Source of the DNA: Omphiscola glabra | Taxonomy: Eukaryota > Mollusca > Gastropoda > Lymnaeidae | Assembly (NCBI GenBank): GCA_964017045.1 | Contig: OZ024802.1 | Coordinates: forward strand, 7,734,413-7,798,412 | Direction: 5' to 3' | Length of the DNA: 64,000 nt | Shown: positions 10,737 through 22,277 of the stretch, piece after piece | Numbering within the stretch: the first letter of the stretch is position 1 | How the letters are laid out: every line of letters starts with the position of its first letter | The notes under the pieces: generated by a model | The model's database searches: none | What the model was told of the DNA's origin: nothing | What the model saw: only the letters and a program-made list of their open reading frames with translations | Position numbers and translations under genes: made by a program

Positions 10737-11151
10737 GGGGGTGGTTGTTGTGTGTGCACCACTGGTTGGTGTGTGTGCACCACTGGTTGTTGTGTGTGCA
10801 CCACTGGTTGGTGTGTGTGCACCACTGGTTGGTGTGTGTGCACCACTGGTTGGTGTGTGTGCACCACTGGTTGTTGTGTGTGCACCACTGGTTGTTGTGT
10901 GTGCACCACTGGTTGTTGTGTGTGCACCACTGGTTGTTGTGTGTGCACCACTGGTTGGTGTGTGTGCACCACTGGTTGTTGTTTGTGCACCACTGGTTGT
11001 TGTGTGTGCACCACTGGTTGCTGTGTGTGCACCACTGGTTGTTGTGTGTGCACCACTGGTTGTTGTGTGTGCAACACTGGTTGTTGTGTGTGCACCACTG
11101 GTTGTTGTGTGTGCATCACTGGTGTTGTGTGTGCACCACTGGTTATTGTGT
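10737..11151. repeat. 21-bp minisatellite, about 20 copies
   Basis: Tandem units of GTGTGTGCACCACTGGTTGT type. The unit is a multiple of three and lacks stops in several frames, which produces the 140-170-residue Cys/Val-rich or His/Gln-rich ORFs on both strands; these are artefacts of the repeat. Confidence 0.95.
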
Positions 11152-11730
11152 TTAGGTTTTTTCATTGTTTTGGCTTTGGGAGGAAGGGTGGACAAAGTGG
11201 GAAATGAGGCCGGGGGGTGAATGGGAGACGGGAGATGGGTGGCCAGGAAAGGGTAACAGTCAATTTCTTGTTTTATTTTACCCTTAAATCAGTCATGTCA
11301 TGTCATGTCATGTCTTCTACACAGTATTAAGGCAGTTCTGCCACTCAGCCTATTTAATAAAATTCCAAAATTCTATGGAGTTCTGGTACACCCCAGTTAA
11401 ATGCTATTCTTTCATACTCATTGACTTTATACACTTTAGTGGATTGTGTACATCTTACCTATATGCGTCACACACTTTTGTGTGTTGTGTACATGTTACC
11501 TATATACGTCAAACACTTAAGTCGGTTGCGTGCATGTAACCAAAACTCCCCAGCTCACCTATTCGTGCTAGCTGGATTAGTCTTTATTGAAACTGGCAGT
11601 GCCACAAAAAATTCTTATCGGGTACAAGCTTAAAAGAGTTGGATTTCCCCTGCGCGTGTCACTCACCGACACAGATAATACCGATATGCTTTGTAGGTTA
11701 ACTCACTGTTTGCTGTGTCTCTCCTTTCAG
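11152..11730. other. intron or upstream sequence of the RERG-like gene
   Basis: No coding exon seen. A short CATGT pentamer tract occurs near 11292-11310. The stretch ends in a good polypyrimidine tract and acceptor (CTCCTTTCAG) at 11730. Confidence 0.5.
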
Positions 11731-11787
11731 CATTAATTGTGAGGTTCCTGACTAATCGCTTTATATGGGAGTACGATCCCACGTTAG
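11731..11787 (+). CDS. RERG-like: RERG-like, exon with switch I
   Basis: Flanked by CTCCTTTCAG and GTAAGT. Starts with the last two bases of a codon (CA, consistent with Ala after GKS) and ends with one base G, completed by the next exon to Glu. Confidence 0.93.
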
Positions 11788-14700
11788 GTAAGTTAATTAC
11801 TTATTTATTTATGGGGCTCTGGTTTACATTGTGGAGTCTAGTTTAGTTACATTGGTCTGCGGTGTCTTCTCTGAGTGGTTGTTTCTTTAAGCAGGTCTTT
11901 AAGTAGGTCTTTAAGTAGGTCTTTAAGTAGGTCTTTAAGTAGGTCTTTAAGTAGGTCTTTAAGTAGGTCTTTAAGTAGGTCTTTAAGTAGGTCTAAGGAT
12001 AGGTTTTTGAGTAGGTCTTTAAGTAGTTCTTAAAGTTGTTATTTAAGTAGTTCTTTAAGTGGGTCTTTAAGTAGGTATAAACAAGTCTTTAAGTATGTCT
12101 TTAAGTAGATCTTTAAGTAGGTCTATGAGTAGGTTTTTGAGTAGGTCTTTAAGTAGTTCTTTAAGTATGCCTATAAGTAGTTCTTAAAGTTGTTATTTAA
12201 GTAGTTCTTTAAGTAGGTCTTTAAGTACGTCTTTTGTACGTCTTTAAGTAGATCTTTAAGTAGGTCTATAAGTAGGTCTTTAAGTAGGTATATAAGTAGG
12301 TCTATAAGTGGGTCTATAAGAAGGTCTTTAAGTAGGTCTTTAGGTAGGTCTTTAGGTGGGTCTTTAAGTAGGTCTTTAAGTAGGTCTTTAAGTAATTATT
12401 TAAGTAGGTCTTTAAGTAGTTCTTTAAGTAGGTCTTTAAGTAGGTCTTTAAGTAGGTCTTAACTAGATAAATGATAAACATATTCCGATTAATATCAAAG
12501 TATAAGTGACCTACATAGTGTCAACTTCAATTGTTACAGAACGGACCTACAAGCATCAAGTACAACTGGATGAAGAGCCCATTCTCATGGAGATTTTGGA
12601 CACGGCTGGACAGGTCAGTTAATATCGAATAGAGCAGAGGTTTGAACTGATTTTGAAGCGCTGCACCCTTCTCTTTATTTCAAAGATTTCCAACCCTCTC
12701 ACTGGATAAAAATTATTTTAATTTAATTTCATTTAAGCTGTAATTCTTTAATTAACTTGTTAGAAACAACACACACACAAAAGTCACCAAAAAAAACAAA
12801 CATCTGATTTTCCGCTCCCCCCCCCCCCGGGCACTGCCTGCCGCACCGCAAGGGGGTGGGGTAAGGCCTGGTTAAGAATCCCTGTAATAGAGGGAGCATA
12901 TCAAATGACATATCTATGTCAATAGACATAAAGAATTAACGTATAATCTTGCTTGCATTTGATAGGGGTGACGCGACCGTTACCTGGAAGTGACCTAACT
13001 GATAAGACGCGCTGTGGTGATGCACGGCCATGAGAACCCAATCTCAGATTTAAAATAGATTATGTTACTGTATGCGTAGCAGCTTTTATTCAAGCTTTCA
13101 AACCATCTCCAGTCATACTAATTCTATCCACATAGTTGGCATCAATTTTTTCCCGCGGACCCATCAAAGTACCTACACATTTAAAATAGGGTTACCGGAA
13201 ATTTGATCGAAAGAAATTTCGTCGACGGAAAATTGATCGACGGAAATTTGATCGAACGGAAATTTGGTCGAATCTTTTTTTTAGTTCAGACGTTAAAATT
13301 TTCGCCAAATTTCTTCTCGAACGTACTATACTATATTGTAAAACAAAATAATGCGTTCAAAAGAAATTTTACGCAAAATTTTAACGTGTAAACTAAAAAA
13401 AAAGATTCGACCAAATTTCCGTTCGATCAAATTTCCGTCGACGAAATTTCTTTCGATCAAATTTCCGGATACGTTAAAATAGTTATGCAGCATTATCTAA
13501 GAAATATTAAAATGCTAAACCGCCTAGTACAGTGGATCGCAAACTTACTATTTTCGCGATCCTTTAATGCAGTTCCTGATGTTATGGTGATCCCCAAACA
13601 TAAAATTACTTTCGTTGCTCCTTCATAAATATGTGTTTTCCGATGGTCTTAAACGACCCTTGTGTAAGGGTCGTTCGATACCCAAAGAGGTCGCGATCCA
13701 CAGGTTGAGATCCGCTGACCTAGCAGCATCTCTAAGTTGTGAAAAAAATGTCTGAAAATACAGCAAGTCAGTAATAGGCATTAATTCACCGGTTTCATCA
13801 TTTAAATTAACTTGCCTTGCAGATAATTATGCATGAATCATTACCTGGGATTTTTTAATGTAACTGTAGATACAAACTCTGTGTGTCCATGACAGGAGGA
13901 TACAATTCAACAAGAAGGAAACATCCGCTGGGCAGATGGCTTTGTGCTGGTCTACGCCATCAACGACCGCCAGAGCTTCGAGGCGGCCGCCACACTAAAA
14001 CAACACCTGGACCAGGTCAAGAAAACCAACGTGCAGTGCATGCTGGTTGGGAACAAGGTACGTCACAGCCCATCAGCTTGAGGCAACTGAGCAGGACAAT
14101 GACCTCTGTTTGATAACACGTGGAATAATACTAAGCTATTGTTTTCCGTATCCGGAAATTTGTTTGTAAGAAATTTGGTCGACGTAAAATTGATTGACGG
14201 AAATTTGATCGAACGGAAATTTGGTCGAATCGTTTTTTCAGTTGACACGTTAAAATTTTCGTCAAATTTCTTTTTGAACGCACTATACAATATAGTAAAA
14301 CAAAATAATGCGTTCAAAAAGAAATTTGACGCACAATTTTAGCGTGTGAACTGAAAAAATTATTCAAACAAATTCCCGGTAACCTTTGTTTTCATCACAT
14401 GAAACCAGTGAATAAATTAATGACAAGGCAGGATTGCGTGGATTTTAGAGGTCTTCGTTGTGTCTCGAGTGAGGTAACGTCACCGTGATGTCCCACTTTA
14501 CTCTTGATGTCCCACTTTACTATTGACGTTCCACTAAAACATCGATGTTCCACCTCACCATCAATGCGTTCAAACAGCACTCACCCCGGGCCGCAATTTT
14601 TAGAAGTGCGGGCGCATATATATATATATATATATATATGTATGCTTATGTTTGATGTATATTCAGTAAATTTAAATTTTTAATCTTTTTGTTCGAGATT

Positions 14701-17454
14701 TGGGGTGGCAGCAATCAAAGACCGCACCATAGTCACAAAATGTTAATTTGTTCATTTCTTAGAGACATCCTCTGATTAGCTCTATTTCATTGAACCTTGG
14801 AGAATTTATAACCGGTAACGTAGAGCAGGTAGACCGTGGGTCCACGTAGAGCAGGTAGACCGTGGGTCCACGTAGAGCAGGTAGATCGTGGGTCCACGTA
14901 GAGCAGGTAGATCGTGGGTCCACGTAGAGCAGGTAGACCGTGGGTCCACGTAGAGCAGGTAGATCGTGGGTCCACGTAGAGCAGGTAGATCGTGGGTCCA
15001 CGTAGAGCAGGTAGACCGTGGGTCCACGAAGAGCAGGTAGATCGTGGGTCCACGTAGAGCAGGTAGATCGTGGGTCCACGAAGAGCAGGTAGATCGTGGG
15101 TCCACGAAGAGCAGGTAGATCGTGGGTCCACGTAGAGCAGGTAGACCGTGGGTCCACGAAGAGCAGGTAGATCGTGGGTCCACGAAGAGCAGGTAGATCG
15201 TGGGTCCACGTAGAGCAGGTAGACCGTGGGTCCACGTAGAGCAGGTAGATCGTGGGTCCACGAAGAGCAGGTAGATCGTGGGTCCACGAAGAGCAGGTAG
15301 ATCGTGGGTCCACGAAGAGCAGGTAGATCGTGGGTCCACGAAGAGCAGGTAGATCGTGGGTCCACGTAGAGCAGGTAGACCGTGGGTCCACGAAGAGCAG
15401 GTAGATCGTGGGTCCACGAAGAGCAGGTAGACCGTGGGTCCACGTAGAGCAGGTAGACCGTGGGTCCACGTAGAGCAGGTAGATCGTGGGTCCACGTAGA
15501 GCAGGTAGATCGTGGGTCCACGTAGAGCAGGTAGATCGTGGGTCCACGTAGAGCAGGTAGATCGTGGGTCCACGTAGAGCAGGTAGACCGTGGGTCCACG
15601 TAGAGCAGGTAGATCGTGGGTCCACGTAGAGCAGGTAGATCGTGGGTCCACGTAGAGCAGGTAGACCGTGGGTCCACGTAGAGCAGGTAGATCGTGGGTC
15701 CACGTAGAGCAGGTAGATCGTGGGTCCACGTAGAGCAGGTAGACCGTGGGTCCACGAAGAGCAGGTAGATCGTGGGTCCACGTAGAGCAGGTAGATCGTG
15801 GGTCCACGAAGAGCAGGTAGATCGTGGGTCCACGAAGAGCAGGTAGATCGTGGGTCCACGTAGAGCAGGTAGACCGTGGGTCCACGAAGAGCAGGTAGAT
15901 CGTGGGTCCACGAAGAGCAGGTAGATCGTGGGTCCACGTAGAGCAGGTAGACCGTGGGTCCACGTAGAGCAGGTAGATCGTGGGTCCACGAAGAGCAGGT
16001 AGATCGTGGGTCCACGAAGAGCAGGTAGATCGTGGGTCCACGAAGAGCAGGTAGATCGTGGGTCCACGAAGAGCAGGTAGATCGTGGGTCCACGTAGAGC
16101 AGGTAGACCGTGGGTCCACGAAGAGCAGGTAGATCGTGGGTCCACGAAGAGCAGGTAGACCGTGGGTCCACGTAGAGCAGGTAGACCGTGGGTCCACGTA
16201 GAGCAGGTAGATCGTGGGTCCACGAAGAGCAGGTAGATCGTGGGTCCACGAAGAGCAGGTAGATCGTGGGTCCACGTAGAGCAGGTAGACCGTGGGTCCA
16301 CGAAGAGCAGGTAGACCGTGGGTCCACGTAGAGCAGGTAGACCGTGGGTCCACGTAGAGCAGGTAGACCGTGGGTCCACGAAGAGCAGGTAGATCGTGGG
16401 TCCACGAAGAGCAGGTAGATCGTGGGTCCACGAAGAGCAGGTAGATCGTGGGTCCACGTAGAGCAGGTAGACCGTGGGTCCACGTAGAGCAGGTAGACCG
16501 TGGGTCCACGAAGAGCAGGTAGATCGTGGGTCCACGAAGAGCAGGTAGATCGTGGGTCCACGTAGAGCAGGTAGACCGTGGGTCCACGAAGAGCAGGTAG
16601 ACCGTGGGTCCACGTAGAGCAGGTAGATCGTGGGTCCACGTAGAGCAGGTAGATCGTGGGTCCACGAAGAGCAGGTAGATCGTGGGTCCACGAAGAGCAG
16701 GTAGATCGTGGGTCCACGTAGAGCAGGTAGACCGTGGGTCCACGAAGAGCAGGTAGACCGTGGGTCCACGAAGAGCAGGTAGACCGTGGGTCCACGAAGA
16801 GCAGGTAGACCGTGGGTCCACGAAGAGCAGACCTGTATATGTTATACCACTGTCCTTCCATTTTAAGTTGTCTTGAATGTAGGGGCGTTGTTTGGGTAGG
16901 ATAGTTTTCGGGGGGTGGGGGGGGGGGCATTTGCAGATTTTATTTATAATAAATCATAAGGACTCAACAAGCCGCCCAATTTTTGCCCCCCCCCCCCCCA
17001 AAACCACGGTAAAAAGTGAACTGACGTCACCTAGTTGTGTGAAAGTGGTTGAAAATTTCGTCCATGTGTTTAAACCAACATTGGTCATATTAAGTTGAAT
17101 AAAAGCTTGCAAAAAAAAATAAATCTTATAATCATTAATTTGAATGCATAATAATCAGACAGACGGGTCAATAATCAGAAAAAATTCGTTGTTGTCTCTG
17201 TGCAGGTAGATCTCCTCCACGAGAGAAGGGTCACGACCAACGAAGGAGAAGCCCTCGCCCTCGAGCTGTCCTGCGGGTTCTTCGAGACGTCGGCAAGCGA
17301 TGGAGGGGAGGAAATCTCCGAAGTGTTCCACGAGCTGCTTCGGGACATCAAGCGACGCAAGTCCGTTGAGACCAAAGGGCGCAGGAGGTCGTCTGCGCAA
17401 CAAGTCAAGAACGTGTTTAACCGGATGTTGAATAAAATCGGGAATTCCTCGTGA
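11731..17454 (+). CDS. RERG-like: RERG-like Ras-family small GTPase (5' partial)
   Basis: Four exons join in phase (11731-11787, 12540-12613, 13896-14057, 17206-17454) to give about 180 residues of a small GTPase. They match the RERG subfamily closely: [14 protein letters not shown] (switch I), MEILDTAGQ (G3, glutamine at the Ras-61 position kept), EDTIQQEG then [16 protein letters not shown] joined to VD across the exon border (G4, NKxD), and FFETSAS (G5). The basic tail [11 protein letters not shown] ends without a CAAX box, as in RERG, which is not prenylated. The family binds GTP and restrains growth signalling in vertebrates; the role here is inferred only. The first exon, with the P-loop and about 20 residues, was not found and probably lies upstream of the window. 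Introns hold large arrays and MITEs. AATAAA follows at 17804. Confidence 0.93.
11887..12462. repeat. 12-bp tandem array in RERG-like intron
   Basis: About 45 imperfect units of TTTAAGTAGGTC. Units near 11890-11990 are nearly perfect; those in the middle are degenerate. Lies wholly in the intron between the switch I and G3 exons. Confidence 0.92.
12540..12613 (+). CDS. RERG-like: RERG-like, exon with G3 DTAGQ
   Basis: Acceptor TTGTTACAG, donor GTCAGT. Encodes RTYKHQ through DTAGQ in phase with both neighbours. Confidence 0.93.
13190..13473. mobile_element. Mutator-type foldback MITE, copy 1
   Basis: A 284-bp element that is almost all inverted repeat: it begins GGTTACCGGAAATTTGATCG and ends in the near-complement ...CAAATTTCCGGATACG, with arms over 100 bp around a short centre (TACTATACTATATTG). 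The flanks carry a perfect 9-bp duplication TTAAAATAG at 13181-13189 and 13474-13482. A 9-bp target duplication with long terminal inverted repeats is the hallmark of Mutator-like (MULE) elements. It has no coding capacity. Confidence 0.85.
13530..13717. mobile_element. hAT-type MITE
   Basis: A 188-bp element starting CAGTGGATCGCAAAC and ending GTTGAGATCCGCTG, which are imperfect inverted ends of the widespread CAGTGG type. Flanks GCCTAGTA and ACCTAGCA agree at 6 of 8 positions, fitting a decayed 8-bp hAT target duplication. Confidence 0.7.
13896..14057 (+). CDS. RERG-like: RERG-like, exon EDTIQ to VGNK
   Basis: Acceptor CCATGACAG, donor GTACGT; exactly 54 codons in phase 0. It sits between two Mutator-type foldback MITEs (13190-13473 and 14147-14384). 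Confidence 0.93.
14147..14384. mobile_element. Mutator-type foldback MITE, copy 2
   Basis: A 238-bp relative of 13190-13473 beginning CGTATCCGGAAATTTG and ending CCCGGTAACC, with the same centre (ATAATGCGTTCAAAA). The flanking 9-mers ATTGTTTTC (14138-14146) and TTTGTTTTC (14385-14393) match at 8 of 9 positions, again a MULE-length duplication. Confidence 0.82.
14613..14640. repeat. (TA)n microsatellite
   Basis: An uninterrupted run of about 14 AT/TA dinucleotides in the last RERG-like intron. Confidence 0.9.
14817..16830. repeat. 26-bp minisatellite, about 77 copies
   Basis: Two kilobases of tandem 26-bp units (TAGAGCAGGTAGATCGTGGG plus TCCACG), nearly free of indels. Variation is almost confined to two positions: T or A after CCACG, and T or C in AGAYCG. 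Because 26 is not a multiple of three and the unit lacks stops on the minus strand, all three minus frames stay open, giving false ORFs of 660-723 residues. It lies in the last intron of the RERG-like gene. Confidence 0.97.
17206..17454 (+). CDS. RERG-like: RERG-like, terminal exon
   Basis: Acceptor CTCTGTGCAG. Encodes VDLLHERRV to KIGNSS and TGA at 17452-17454. Contains the ETSAS motif and the basic C-terminal tail. Confidence 0.93.
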   Translation, partial: VDLLHERRVTTNEGEALALELSCGFFETSASDGGEEISEVFHELLRDIKRRKSVETKGRRRSSAQQVKNVFNRMLNKIGNSS

Positions 17455-17803
17455 TGCTAAAGATCAATTTCAAAATGAAGGTGTTAACGGAGAATTATAG
17501 AGGAATGGAACACATTTCATTGGTATTGGAAAATACCTTTTAAAAATGGCTACTTTCCAGAAGCAGAGACAAGGCCGTGCAGAGCATTTTCGGGCCCCGT
17601 CGAAATCCACATTTTGGGGCTCCACTAATTTCAAAGTAATTGCATCAAACGTAAATGAATTCCGCCCTTGTCAGGTAGGGCATGCAGGCAGGGGTGCGAG
17701 TAATTTACTTAGGTTGCCTCGCCTCTGCACTGCCCTGAGCAGGAACACAACTAGACAAGAAATACTATAATTGGGGCCAATGACACATGTTATGCCCCTG
17801 AAC

Positions 17804-17809
17804 AATAAA
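17804..17809 (+). terminator. candidate poly(A) signal of RERG-like gene
   Basis: AATAAA about 350 bp after the stop codon; the first clear signal on this strand. No cDNA evidence. Confidence 0.45.
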
Positions 17810-17929
17810 TTCTACTTTAAACTTAATGACAGAAGGTCCTCATCTTACTACGGGGTTCCGTTGGTCAACGGCGACGTTATATGAAACCCATCGTCACTGG
17901 CTAAGCACCTTACCGACACGTTAAGTATA

Positions 17930-18175
17930 TTTACATGTTTATATGTATATAGTAAACTATATGTGTATATTTACATGTGTATATGTGTATGTAGTAAACT
18001 ACATGTATATATTTACATGTTTATATGTGTATGTAGAGAAATAATCCACCAGCACCACAACCAGATGAAACACCACTGCCATATGAAACACCACTGCCAT
18101 ATGAAACACCACTGCCATTTGAAACACCACTGATATATGAAACACCACAGCAAGATGAAACACTACTGCCAGATG
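17930..18175. repeat. two short arrays (TATGTGTATG type and 18-bp)
   Basis: 17930-18030 holds TTTACATGT/TATATGTGTATGTAG repeats; 18053-18175 holds about seven 18-bp units of ATGAAACACCACTGCCAT type. Confidence 0.85.
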
Positions 18176-19094
18176 AAATACACCTTGAAGCCAATATTAA
18201 AAATCCAATTGAAATTGCAATAACACAATCATCACTAGACTACGTATCACATTGACGTCTGGACACAAACTGACGTCACGTGATTTAAGTCTCCTGGGAT
18301 GCTGGGCTTTGTGTGATATACAACGAGCTATCATGTTGACCTCCATGATGACATAGTTACTACTCGTGGCACGTGGAAAACGACTAGTATATTTAATAAT
18401 TTATTGATTTATTTGTATTATTATTATTATTTTGCGCTTAGGAGCGACCGTCTTAACATCGAATCCTCCATTAAATAAACCGTCGTAAAATGAACCATCG
18501 TAAAATGAACCGTCGTAAAATGAACGGTCGAAAAAATGAAGACCTCCTGTATTGCGTTTATTTTAATTTTAAATTAAAAATACATGTATGATATCTATGA
18601 CATTGGGGTGTTTACTGTGAATATAGGAACTGTGAATTGTGATATCACTTGACCAAGGGCGCATTGGTTCTGCGGTTAAGTACAAACATAAACTAGTTCA
18701 TGTTGGGAGGACTAACAATGCGTTAACCTACCCATCGACTTTGTGTAAACGTCATAACTTTATAAATCACGTGGCAGAATTAATTAAATCAACGACAAGG
18801 ACGCCAAAGGAGTTGACACCAAACTGTCTCATTCTTAGAACAAGACTGTTTCATTTGTCTCAAAAACAAAACCCAACTACCCGGTGCTAGGTACATTTTT
18901 GCGGTCATTAATTTAGTCCAAATTGACGAACTGGTCCTTGAGATGACTTCCGAGAAAAGCGACTTCTGTTTTCGGCCACTTCTGTGGAAGTATTCTTAGT
19001 AATCAGATTATTTTCTGTTCTGCCAACCTTTTTTTTTTTTCCTATTGTTTCGCGTCAGATCTCTCTGGGTCTTTCTCGACTCCATGTTCCCAGT
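18176..19094. other. no gene recognised
   Basis: Contains only a small 17-bp array (AACCGTCGTAAAATGA, four copies, about 18478-18540). The 83-residue ORF at 18639 has no recognisable motif. Confidence 0.4.
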
Positions 19095-19102
19095 GTTGTT
19101 CC

Positions 19103-19269
19103 CAGTGGCGTAGCGAGCTTAACTCGCGCCCGGGGCACAATACCTTTTTAGCGCCCCCCCCCTATTCGAAAACCATACAATATTATATGTAAAATATACC
19201 ATTTGGCGCCCCTTTGTGAGTAGCGCCCGGGGCATGATGCCCCCCTTGCCCCCCCTCGCTACGCCACTG
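19103..19269. mobile_element. hAT-type MITE (CAGTGGCGTAGC family)
   Basis: A 167-bp element with inverted ends CAGTGGCGTAGCGAG and CTCGCTACGCCACTG (15 of 15 complementary). Flanks GTTGTTCC (19095-19102) and GCTGTTCC (19270-19277) match at 7 of 8, an 8-bp hAT target duplication. The interior is GC-rich (GGCGCCCC, GCCCGGGGCA). Confidence 0.88.
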
Positions 19270-19277
19270 GCTGTTCC

Positions 19278-20446
19278 TATAAATGCTGTTGTGCGAACTG
19301 AGAAGATGGCTTTCTGTAAACGAGACCGAACAATATGTACTTTCAGCAGTAGTTGTCACACCTTATCGGTGTCTCAGCTTTTCATTCAAGCTTGTCTTGG
19401 GCCAGAAGATTCGTTCGTGCTTATTTCATCTTTAAAAAGCTTCCAATATTCTTTCTAGTAGTTTTAATGTATTTTGATCCATTGGCGAGCATACGCATTA
19501 TATTAATTTTAAGGTACATTTTGATTGTTCAGAGTCGCAAATCTTCACACATAAAATACATCAGTTGCCTAGTTACATGCAAACAACGGCCCGTGGGCCG
19601 TATCCAGCCCACAACATGCTTTCATCAGATTACTCAAATGCACGTAGTCCTCGAAAAACTTTATCAGCGTAGGTAGCCTATAGTTTTCTCAGCCGGTTTA
19701 TATATAATTTATTAAGACTATCCATATGGCTAGTAAACACATCTTGCAAAAAAATGGTAAGACAAACTTTTAAATACCATGTCAGCAGATGATCCAGAAA
19801 ACAATTAAGGATTTATTCATTATGCTACCGTCCTTGTAAAAATTTTGAATGCAACGTTTAAAAAAAATCTGATTCAGGTTACGCCCTCACGAGCAGAAAA
19901 AAGAATAACTTAATAAAACAGTAGGTAAAAAGTTTCAAAGAATACCATAATGGAGAGGCGTCACTAAGGTTGGTGTCACCCAGTGCAGTAAAACCCCACG
20001 CCGGACTCACCACCCCTCAACCTCCTCCCGGACCTGCACCGAGCAATTCTTAACCAGATCATACAGAACCGCTAATCAGAATAGTTTGCAAATGAAGTCG
20101 TAAAGCAACACACGATACAAGAAGGAAAACAACATTGGAGATAACAGCGTTTAAACATATGCAAAAAAAAGGGATTTTTATTTGAAACTGAAGGACTAAC
20201 CTTAACGTTGAAGCTTAACATACGTGGTCTGCAAAGATGCAATCAATTTATCAACATTCTTCGATTTATCACTTTTAATTGTCACAATCGCAAGACCAGT
20301 AAGCCTGGACTGTTCCATGGTAGCTCGCAAATAGTTTCAGTTCTAAAAAGTTGCTCCTGTGACGTGATACCACAGACGCAAAGGTCGTGAAAAATAATTG
20401 TTGGCTTTAATGAGATGATTGGGAGAGATTACCTGTTCAGTTTGTA
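19278..20446. other. no gene recognised
   Basis: No exon or repeat identified. Short ORFs of 60-107 residues lack recognisable domains. Confidence 0.4.
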
Positions 20447-21072
20447 ACCTACTCTAATGGTACCCTGCTCTGTCTAATGGTACCCTGCTCTGTCTAATGG
20501 TACCCTGTTCTGTCTAATGGTGCCCTGCTCTGTGTAATGGTACCCTGCTCTGTCTAATAGTACCCTGCTCTGTCTAATGGTACCCTGTTCTGTCTAATGG
20601 TGCCCTGCTCTGTCTAATGGTACCCTGCTCTGTCTAATAATACCCTGTTCTGTCTAATGGTGCCCTGCTCTGTGTAATGGTACCCTGCTCTGTCTAATAG
20701 TACCCTGCTCTGTCTAATGGTACCCTGTTCTGTCTAATGGTGCCCTGCTCTGTCTAATGGTACCCTGCTCTGTCTAATGGTACCCTGTTCTGTCTAATGG
20801 TGCCCTGCTCTGTGTAATGGTACCCTGCTCTGTCAAATAGTACCCTGCTCTGTCTAATGGTACCCTGTTCTGTCTAATGGTGCCCTGCTCTGTCTAATGG
20901 TACCCTGCTCTGTCTAATAGTACCCTGCTCTGTCTAATGGTACCCTGTTCTGTCTAATGGTGCCCTGCTCTGTGTAATGGTACCCTGCTCTGTCTAATAG
21001 TACCCTGCTCTGTCTAATGATACCCTGCTCTGTCTAATGGTACCCTGCTCTGTCTGATGATACCGTGCTCTG
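20447..21072. repeat. 20-bp minisatellite with higher-order structure
   Basis: About 31 units of TCTAATGGTACCCTGCTCTG. The variant TGTGTAATGG recurs at about 20531, 20671, 20811 and 20971 (spacings 140, 140, 160), so blocks of seven or eight units were duplicated together. A degenerate neighbour (21073-21232) keeps ACCCTGCTC in a looser period. Confidence 0.95.
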
Positions 21073-21232
21073 GTGGAAACCTCAACAGGTGACACCCTTT
21101 CTTGTGGAACCCTGCTCAGGTGGCACCATCTTCTGGCTGGTGGAACAATGTTCTGGTGGAAACTTCATCTGGTGACAACCCTCTCTTTTGGAACCCTGCT
21201 CTGATGGCACCCTTTTCTGGTGGCCCACTGTT

Positions 21233-21703
21233 CTTGTATATAACCAATTTCTGTTATCAAACCGACTATATCGAATTCTGTCAAATTTCATTTTCTATAG
21301 TATGGCTTCACCCTAAGTGATCGTGCAACCGATTGCGGTCGGCACCCCTTAGTGACGCCACCGTTATAAGGATTTCCATTTCCACGTGAACTAATCTACC
21401 TGTTGGATATTTTATTCTACCTGTAAATAATTGTTTGTGCTAATGATGTGAAATGTTGTTGCATTGTAATGGCATGTATATCAAATGACGTACTTACGAA
21501 TAAAATCTTTCATTACGTTGAGTAAATGCTCATGAAGGAAAAATTGTAAGTGAATAAAAACAACGAATTATCTCATGAGTTCGTTAACATAAACACTGAA
21601 ATCGTTTATTTTCTTTGAAACTAGATATTTATTACAACTTCCTGTTACACCTAACTACCACAGCCTTGACCTACTCTCCACTAAAACACAATCCATCTTA
21701 CAT
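21233..21703. other. no gene recognised
   Basis: AT-rich; contains an AATAAA near 21500 and 21555 but no associated coding exon. Confidence 0.35.
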
Positions 21704-21888
21704 CAGTGTTTCCCAAACTTTTTTTTTGTCACACGCCACACCCGAGTATCTAATCAGGTTAAATGGTACCTTTTCCTAACACTGCTCCATCCAACCCTTT
21801 TTTAAAAAATGGATACGAGAATGTTTTTTCCCCAAACACCAAATTTTCTCCCCTGTAGGTGTATGCCCTTGATTTAAAAAACACTTTG
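21704..21888. mobile_element. possible degenerate hAT MITE
   Basis: The left end CAGTGTTTCCCAAACTTTTT is a common hAT MITE terminus. The right end AAAAAACACTTTG is only a rough complement and the candidate 8-bp flanks agree at 5 positions, so this is tentative. Confidence 0.35.
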
Positions 21889-21903
21889 ACTTATAAAATA
21901 AAC

Positions 21904-22078
21904 TCAAAGTCAACCTGACTTTGAACAACATCAAAATGACAATATGACTCACAGATCAGACACACAAAGTCAACCTGACTTTGAACAACATCAAAATGAC
22001 AATATGACTCACAGATCAGACACACAAAGTCAACCTGACTTTTAACATCAAAATGACAATACGACTCACAGATCTGGC
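21904..22078. repeat. 60-bp tandem repeat, 3 copies
   Basis: Three nearly identical 60-bp units containing AAAGTCAACCTGACTTTGAA, itself partly palindromic; the third has a short deletion. Confidence 0.92.
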
Positions 22079-22277
22079 TTACAAAATAACATGAAGCCAA
22101 GAGTTGATTATAATTGAAAAGATTTATTGTTGATATATTTGGGAGGATACAGTTGGTATCAGCTTTTATACTCATGTCATAAAATGAATCATATAACACA
22201 GAAATTAAAATATGAATCACACTTTAGTAAGGAGTCCAGCCTTGTTGGAATTTTAAACCAACTAAGAACTAAGAGTT

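Noticed and set aside
14759..16930. Three overlapping ORFs of 660-723 residues on the minus strand
   Set aside because: They are one 26-bp repeat read in three frames; the unit has no stop on that strand. No splice context or domain.
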